In this document: piece after piece, positions 57,784 through 61,899 of the stretch
Position numbering within the stretch: the first letter of the stretch is position 1
Layout of the letters: each line of letters begins with the position of its first letter
Assembly (NCBI RefSeq): GCF_000619925.1
Contig: NZ_JHVB01000014.1
Location: forward strand, 1 to 61,899
Direction of reading: 5' to 3'
Length of the DNA: 61,899 bases
DNA from: Treponema sp. C6A8
GTDB taxonomy: Bacteria > Spirochaetota > Spirochaetia > Treponematales > Treponemataceae
Translations under genes and position numbers: made by a program
Notes under the pieces: model-generated
Told to the model about the DNA's origin: nothing
Databases searched by the model: none
The model's input: only the letters and a program-made list of their open reading frames with translations

Positions 57784-58473
57784 ATGATTCTAGGTGAAAA
57801 ATTAGCTCTACTCAGAAAGCAAAACGGATACTCGCAGGAAGAACTTGCAGAAAAACTAAAGCTTGCCCGCCAGACTGTAAGCAAGTGGGAAAACGGACTG
57901 GCCGTTCCGGAACTGGACGGACTTATTGCACTGAGCAATCTTTATCATATTCCGATTGACCGCATCGTAAAAAATGACGACGACTGCAACATTCCTTTGA
58001 CGGAAGCAGCCGATAAAAGCGACCGTGCAGAACTCATTGATTTCCTCATAAAGGCAAAGCAAAAGACCTACGCAGGTCACGGAGCAGAAACAACCCCATG
58101 CCGCCCGGCATCGCACGACTTACACTATGAAGAAAAAACAGCATCTGGCGTCCTCCTTTACATCGATACCTATCTTGGCGGAAAGAATTTTTCAGGAGAA
58201 GAAGCCCTCTGGCTCGACGGCGTGCCCCTCTGGTCAATGAACTATTACGGTCGCGTTACAGCCGAACCTTTTTCTGGCGATTTTCTAAAGGCAGCCCTCT
58301 ACGAAGTCCCGGCAGACAAACCCTTCCGTGGCCCGGACATCTTCCGCCAGGGAGACTACACCTACCACTGCCAGACCACCGGCGACTTTGAATGGTTCCA
58401 GGGCTACGAAGATATTTTCTATCTGGAAAAGAAGATTTACGAACTTCACTTCCACGGCGGCGTGATTATTTAG
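57784..58473 (+). CDS. XRE regulator with DUF5680 domain
   Basis: 229 residues. Residues 1-68: LALLRKQNGYSQEELAEKLK and ARQTVSKWENGLAVPEL, XRE helix-turn-helix. Residues ~85-229: FLIKAKQKTYAGHGAE, SHDLHYEE and WSMNYYGRV, GGKNFSGEEALW, the DUF5680 domain seen C-terminal to XRE modules in many gut bacteria. Its ligand is unknown. GAGGA precedes the ATG, with TATAGT 14 nt above. Confidence 0.85.
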   Translation: MILGEKLALLRKQNGYSQEELAEKLKLARQTVSKWENGLAVPELDGLIALSNLYHIPIDRIVKNDDDCNIPLTEAADKSDRAELIDFLIKAKQKTYAGHGAETTPCRPASHDLHYEEKTASGVLLYIDTYLGGKNFSGEEALWLDGVPLWSMNYYGRVTAEPFSGDFLKAALYEVPADKPFRGPDIFRQGDYTYHCQTTGDFEWFQGYEDIFYLEKKIYELHFHGGVII

Positions 58474-58711
58474 CAAGCATCGGGCGTGCTATGTGCACAT
58501 TAAAGAATTCAATAAGCGGTCCCATAAAGAATGCAGTAATGATTGTTCCAACGCCGGCAATAGTCGGAATTGCAGCAGGCTTTCCACCAGCAATCAGGAA
58601 AAGAGAAACACCAAGAGCCGCAATTTTAAAAATTCCCACGCTGATTGCGCAGATGATTACTCCAAAAAAGGACATTGCAATCCGTTTTGCAAGATTTTTT
58701 CTTTCTGCCAT
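58466..58711 (-). CDS. small membrane protein, shortened YczE/DUF6198-like
   Basis: 81 residues, two membrane segments. RIAMSFFGVIICAISVGIFK IAALGVSLF resembles the start of YczE/DUF6198 membrane proteins, and GVGTIITAFFMGPLIEFFN resembles a segment ~50 residues further on in that family, so the middle may have been lost. GGAGG precedes the ATG, so it is probably translated. Overlaps the XRE gene end by 8 nt. Confidence 0.5.
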   Translation of the reverse strand: MAERKNLAKRIAMSFFGVIICAISVGIFKIAALGVSLFLIAGGKPAAIPTIAGVGTIITAFFMGPLIEFFNVHIARPMLAK

Positions 58712-58798
58712 AGTTTCCTCCAGAATTTATGCTAGCAATGATAGCAGAATAAATAGAAAAGCAGTAGAAAAAAAATCTAAAATAATACATATTTATTT

Positions 58799-59563
58799 AT
58801 GGAAAACATATCTTTAATCCTTTCGGACTTAGACGGAACTTTATTCCACGACGACAAATCAATTTCTGACTTCACAAAAAAGACAATCGCGCAGGCACAG
58901 AAAAAAGGCATTCTTTTTGGGATTTCAACTTCCCGCGCGCTCGTAAACGCCTCAAAATTTCTTGAAGGAATTTCACCCGATGTCCTGATTACTAACGGCG
59001 GCGGAATGGCATTTTATAAAGGGAAAAAAATCTATAACTGCGAATTTTCGCCGGATGAAACTCAGACTCTCTTAAAAGCCGCATTCGACGTACTTGGAAA
59101 AGATGCCGTAATTTCAATCGACAACGAAAAAGGCCTCTATTCAAATTCAAAAGAGGAACTTGGCGACAAATTCTGGACCTTCAATGATTTTTCTGATTTC
59201 AGGGAACCTGCCATGAAGCTTTGCATAAAAACACTCAATAAGGAAGCCGTTACAAAAATCGCTTCCAGCATCGGAATTGAAAAGGTTGATATGCTTCCAT
59301 TTTCAGACATTCCCTGGTACAAGCTCAGCAGTCATAAGGCCACAAAAGAAAATGCAATCCAGGCACTCTGCAGTCATATGAAGCTTCCCGCTCAAAAAAT
59401 CGCCGCCTTTGGAGATGACTTTAACGACATCGGAATGCTTAAGCTCTGCGGAAAAGGAATTGCCATGCAGAACGCCATCGCCGAGGTAAAGGAAGCTGCC
59501 GATGAAACCTGCCCTGCCAATCAGGAAGACGGCGTTGCTAAATGGATCGAGAGGCTGCTTTAG
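58799..59563 (+). CDS. Cof-type HAD hydrolase
   Basis: 254 residues. LILSDLDGTLFHDDKSISDF motif I, GISTSRALVNASKF motif II, SHKATKENAIQAL and AAFGDDFNDIGMLKLCGKGI AMQNA motif IV. Sugar-phosphate or nucleotide phosphatase of the Cof group; substrate unknown. No ribosome binding site seen. Confidence 0.88.
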   Translation: MENISLILSDLDGTLFHDDKSISDFTKKTIAQAQKKGILFGISTSRALVNASKFLEGISPDVLITNGGGMAFYKGKKIYNCEFSPDETQTLLKAAFDVLGKDAVISIDNEKGLYSNSKEELGDKFWTFNDFSDFREPAMKLCIKTLNKEAVTKIASSIGIEKVDMLPFSDIPWYKLSSHKATKENAIQALCSHMKLPAQKIAAFGDDFNDIGMLKLCGKGIAMQNAIAEVKEAADETCPANQEDGVAKWIERLL

Positions 59564-59607
59564 TTTCTTTTCCTGCGTCTTGCCAGGGAAAATACAGATG
59601 AACTTAA

Positions 59608-60216
59608 TTATCTACCCGACAAGCTGCATATCCAATTATCCAGAAAGTTCATTTGTTCCGGAGTGTGAAACCAATGTTCACCGCCTTTCATAACAGTAAG
59701 CGGCGAATTGTGTTTTTGCGAAAACTGACTGATTATTTCATATGGCATAAAACTGTCACTTTCTCCGTAAAGAATACTGGTCGGAAGCTTCCACTTCAAA
59801 GGATGTTCCCGAACATAAGTCAGATATTCCCAGGATAAATCCGGACCGAATGAGGTTGAGATTACTTTCTTTTCTTCAAGCTCAGCTTCTGTAACGCCTG
59901 CAGCTTTCATCATATTGCAGATTAAAAATTCCATATCTGCAATCGGTGAAATAAAATATGCCTTTTCTATCAAGCCGTCCAAATCTGCGTTCATGCTGAA
60001 AAAGGCCCCGATGCTGTTTGCAATCAAAATTATTTTTTCATATCTTGATTTGAATTCTGAAACTGCATCGTGGATTTCCTTGCCGGTTTCCCAGGGCGTA
60101 AAAGTTTTGTAATCTAATCCGATTACGTCATAATCCGGGAACAAAGATTTGTAATGTTCGCTTTCTGTGTGGCTTCCGCCCATTCCGTGAATATATAATA
60201 CTAAATTCATTTTCAT
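59608..60216 (-). CDS. alpha/beta hydrolase
   Basis: 202 residues. VLYIHGMGGSHTESEHYKSL is the HG oxyanion region, LIANSIGAFFSM holds the nucleophile Ser, ILYGESDSFMPYEII the Asp and GGEHWFHT the His, a full triad. Closest to small RBBP9/YdeN-like or alpha/beta serine hydrolases. Substrate unknown. Confidence 0.82.
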   Translation of the reverse strand: MKMNLVLYIHGMGGSHTESEHYKSLFPDYDVIGLDYKTFTPWETGKEIHDAVSEFKSRYEKIILIANSIGAFFSMNADLDGLIEKAYFISPIADMEFLICNMMKAAGVTEAELEEKKVISTSFGPDLSWEYLTYVREHPLKWKLPTSILYGESDSFMPYEIISQFSQKHNSPLTVMKGGEHWFHTPEQMNFLDNWICSLSGR

Positions 60217-60269
60217 TTCCTGTGTAAGGCCGCCGGTCAGAGCGGCCGGTATTTTATAGCAAAGCGTTA

Positions 60270-60297
60270 AAAAAAATTGCGATGCAGCAATTTTTTA
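60270..60297. terminator. bidirectional terminator hairpin
   Basis: AAAAAATTGC (60271-60280) and GCAATTTTTT (60287-60296) form a perfect 10-bp hairpin with A and T flanks on both strands. It ends the YjdF gene transcript and sits near GC-rich inverted repeat GGCCGC...GCGGCC (60228-60246). Confidence 0.6.
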
Positions 60298-60681
60298 GCT
60301 TTTCCTTTTCATAACAAGATATTTTTCTTTTTCCTCTAATTTTTTCTGCTTACGCTTTTGTGCTTTTCTTTCCTGAGCGTATTCCTTCTGCGCTTTCGAA
60401 AATGCAAGAAGTGACTTTGGGATGCCCCCTGCTTTACTTTTACTTTCACTTTTTGCAAGCTTCTTAAACCTGATTTTTGCACGTCCTTCCACTGGCAAAA
60501 GCGGAACTTTTGCAAAATCATAAATCATCCAGTTTAAAAACTGAGGATTCGAAGGCTCTGCTCCAAAGACATAACGTCCGGCATAATTCTTCCCGTCACG
60601 ACATTGTTCAATCAGGGCGCACCAGAACTGTCCGTCAAAATAGATAGTTGTAACTGTATAATTATTTTCTGTGATTTTCAT
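60295..60681 (-). CDS. YjdF/DUF2992 family protein
   Basis: 128 residues. TVTTIYFDGQFWCALIEQCR, YAGRYVFGAEPSNPQFLNWM and a very basic Lys/Arg-rich tail (AQERKAQKRKQKKLEEKEKY) match YjdF/DUF2992 proteins. The family is known for sitting downstream of the yjdF RNA, which binds azaaromatic compounds; a structured leader is present here too. Biochemical role unknown. Confidence 0.82.
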   Translation of the reverse strand: MKITENNYTVTTIYFDGQFWCALIEQCRDGKNYAGRYVFGAEPSNPQFLNWMIYDFAKVPLLPVEGRAKIRFKKLAKSESKSKAGGIPKSLLAFSKAQKEYAQERKAQKRKQKKLEEKEKYLVMKRKS

Positions 60682-60689
60682 ACATCTTC

Positions 60690-60885
60690 CATTTGCCCGT
60701 TGCTCTCAGAGTACACATGCTGCATATGCCCGCGCAGGCCAAATTGAGGAAAAGATTGTTGAAATCAGAAAAGTGAAGACGCCACATCACCGGCCACCTT
60801 CTGATTTCGGAAAGTAAGATCTGACCAGCCCAAACAAGGCTAAACAAATCTCTCGAAAGATGTATTTTAAGAGTTTACAGTTTTA
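60690..60885 (-). ncRNA. structured leader, candidate yjdF riboswitch
   Basis: About 200 nt before the yjdF gene hold a perfect 10-bp stem GAAATCAGAA/TTCTGATTTC (arms 60799-60808 and 60761-60770) enclosing a GC-rich inner part (GGTGGCCGGTGATGTGGCGTC). Other GC-rich islands stand out in this AT-rich genome. Position and size fit the yjdF RNA; I could not verify its consensus from memory. Confidence 0.5.
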
Positions 60886-60887
60886 TC

Positions 60888-61526
60888 CTAATAAAAAGAT
60901 CTGTCAAAAGCAAGTCTTTTCAGACAAGATGCAGATTTATCCAGATGAAATGCAATATAATCAATCACGTTTTTCTTTTTCATGATTTTTTGTAGCAGTT
61001 CATCGTCCAGGCTAGCAAAAAAATCTTCCGCATTAATCTGTGATTTTGCACGAATGTCTTTTAGCAGCAAGGTATCAGCCTTTTTTCGTTCAGCCTCAGA
61101 TTCAGGCCACCCCTGGCCGAAGGGTTCAGAAAAAAGGGCTTTAATTGTCATTTTAAGATTTTCTTCACCACCATAAGTATATTCTTCACCCAGAGGTAGC
61201 GAAACAGCATTTCCGTTATTAATCTGGGCAAAAAGATAGGCATCCCTTGGAGAGGGTACATAGCCACATAGCACTCCGGGAATCGAATTGCAGGCAAGCA
61301 TCATACCCTGCCCTGATGAACATCCTGTAACAACAAAATCAACAGCTTCAGTCCAAAGCAAAAGTCCCGCCAAAATCGAAATCTCAATATAGGAATATTT
61401 TTCGTTTTCATCAGGGAAACAGCCAAAATTAAGCACCTCTGCATCTTTAGCAAAGACTTTCACTGTGTCATAAATCAATTTATTTTTTGAAGCCTGCGAG
61501 CTTGCCTGAATAACTGCAACTTTCAT
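60888..61526 (-). CDS. RpiB/LacA/LacB-type sugar-phosphate isomerase
   Basis: 212 residues. MKVAVIQASSQASKNKLIYD, FVVTGCSSGQGMMLACNSIP (the active-site Cys/Thr loop), PGVLCGYVPSPRDAYLFAQI NNGNAVSLPLGEEY follow the RpiB/LacAB fold. Longer than RpiB by a C-terminal ~60 residues, which identifies a subfamily annotated RpiB/LacA/LacB. Acts on a five- or six-carbon sugar phosphate. Confidence 0.82.
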   Translation of the reverse strand: MKVAVIQASSQASKNKLIYDTVKVFAKDAEVLNFGCFPDENEKYSYIEISILAGLLLWTEAVDFVVTGCSSGQGMMLACNSIPGVLCGYVPSPRDAYLFAQINNGNAVSLPLGEEYTYGGEENLKMTIKALFSEPFGQGWPESEAERKKADTLLLKDIRAKSQINAEDFFASLDDELLQKIMKKKNVIDYIAFHLDKSASCLKRLAFDRSFY

Positions 61527-61579
61527 ATTTTTAATCCTTCAAAACCCTTTATAACACCCATTATAAAACAGAACAATAT

Positions 61580-61680
61580 GTAGTGCCTCACAGGTTTGCA
61601 AAAATCGAGGATTTAGTCTAATACTCTTAATTATAACAAAACAAAGCATGACATTACCTCATGCAAAAAGGAGACACTAC
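61580..61680 (+). promoter_or_regulatory. IS110 upstream region with RBS-covering hairpin
   Basis: GTAGTGCCTC (61580-61589) and GAGACACTAC (61671-61680) are inverted, nine of ten paired; the right arm includes part of the ribosome binding site (AAGGAG) of the transposase. An inner hairpin GCATG/CATGC lies at 61647-61665. In IS110 elements this region can also encode a structured guide RNA. Confidence 0.45.
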
Positions 61681-61899
61681 ATGAATAGTATAATTTACAT
61701 TGGAATTGATGTCCACAAGAGTTCTTATTCTTACTGCGCTTATTCAAAAGAAGAAGACTGTTTTTTCGCAGAACATAAAAGTGAAGCGGATTCAAAAAAT
61801 GCAATCAATTACATAAAATCCGTTATAAAAACGACAGGCTCTGAAGAACCGGTCCTTGTTGGTTATGAAGCTGGCCCTACAGGTTATAAACTTTGTAGA
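61681..61899 (+). mobile_element. IS110-family transposase, 5' part (cut by window edge)
   Basis: 73 residues to the edge, no stop. YIGIDVHKSSYSYCAYS gives the first catalytic Asp of the DEDD (RuvC-like) domain, and LVGYEAGPTGYKLCR the Glu. GGAG lies 7 nt before the ATG. The downstream Ser-containing domain and the element end lie outside. Looks intact so far, in contrast to the fragment at 1-312. Confidence 0.88.

Noticed and set aside
1..61899. tRNA or rRNA genes
   Set aside because: No cloverleaf-like GTTCRANYC stretch or rRNA segment was found by eye in any intergenic gap; a tRNA scan would settle it.

Overview
The window looks like about 62 kb of chromosome from a host-associated spirochaete, most likely a Treponema. 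The clues are AT-rich DNA, integron-type attC sites followed by an almost invariant leader, a lineage-style SH3 cassette protein, and a mix of salvage pathways with decayed mobile DNA. This is inference from gene content; there is no rRNA or other marker gene. No tRNA, rRNA or CRISPR array was seen.

Layout. 1-0.7 kb: an IS110 fragment abutting a truncated acetyltransferase. 1.5-6.3 kb: a six-gene co-directional block. From its promoter it reads ACGX-repeat peptide, radical SAM/SPASM enzyme, nitroreductase, class M sirtuin (SirTM), zinc macrodomain, DUF1848 protein. It joins a candidate RiPP to a reversible ADP-ribosylation pair and is the most interesting locus here; a LysR gene is divergent to it. 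7.3-13.5 kb: accessory genes (tRNA deacylase, Vat-type acetyltransferase, DinJ/YoeB toxin-antitoxin, MBL hydrolase, threonine aldolase) among debris (IS66, a cas1 fragment, a ferritin-like fragment, dispersed palindromic repeats). 13.6-22.7 kb: a Na/Pi transporter fused to an OmpR-type DNA-binding domain, a serine recombinase, an adenylate cyclase with a CBM2-like sensor domain, a fructosamine kinase-like protein and exonuclease III. 22.9-27.8 kb: cobalamin salvage operon (ABC-ATPase/cobQ fusion, cobT, cobU, cobS). 27.8-39 kb: envelope, transport and housekeeping genes, including a MATE transporter fused to a GHKL ATPase domain.

39.3-43.9 kb: a cluster of attC sites with cassettes and no integron integrase in the window. 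Cassettes encode a small membrane protein plus a PstS-like protein, an SH3 protein, a GNAT, a membrane protein and a HigBA toxin-antitoxin. A 120-bp unit (half attC plus terminator) ends the array and recurs 3.6 kb further on, flanking an M3 peptidase and small orphan genes. 47.9-50 kb: ankyrin protein, SMP-30 family protein. 49.9-54.2 kb: thiamine salvage operon (thiM, thiE, HAD, thiD, cytX) under a canonical TPP riboswitch. 54.4-61.5 kb: outer-membrane-like protein, TraX, a run of acetyltransferases, XRE regulator, HAD, hydrolase, a YjdF protein with a structured leader, and an RpiB-like isomerase. The right edge cuts a second IS110 element.

Recurring regulation. Many genes have a TATAAT-like -10 box 6-9 nt before ATG and no ribosome binding site, implying leaderless mRNAs. 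A longer promoter-like box is repeated upstream of three minus-strand genes.
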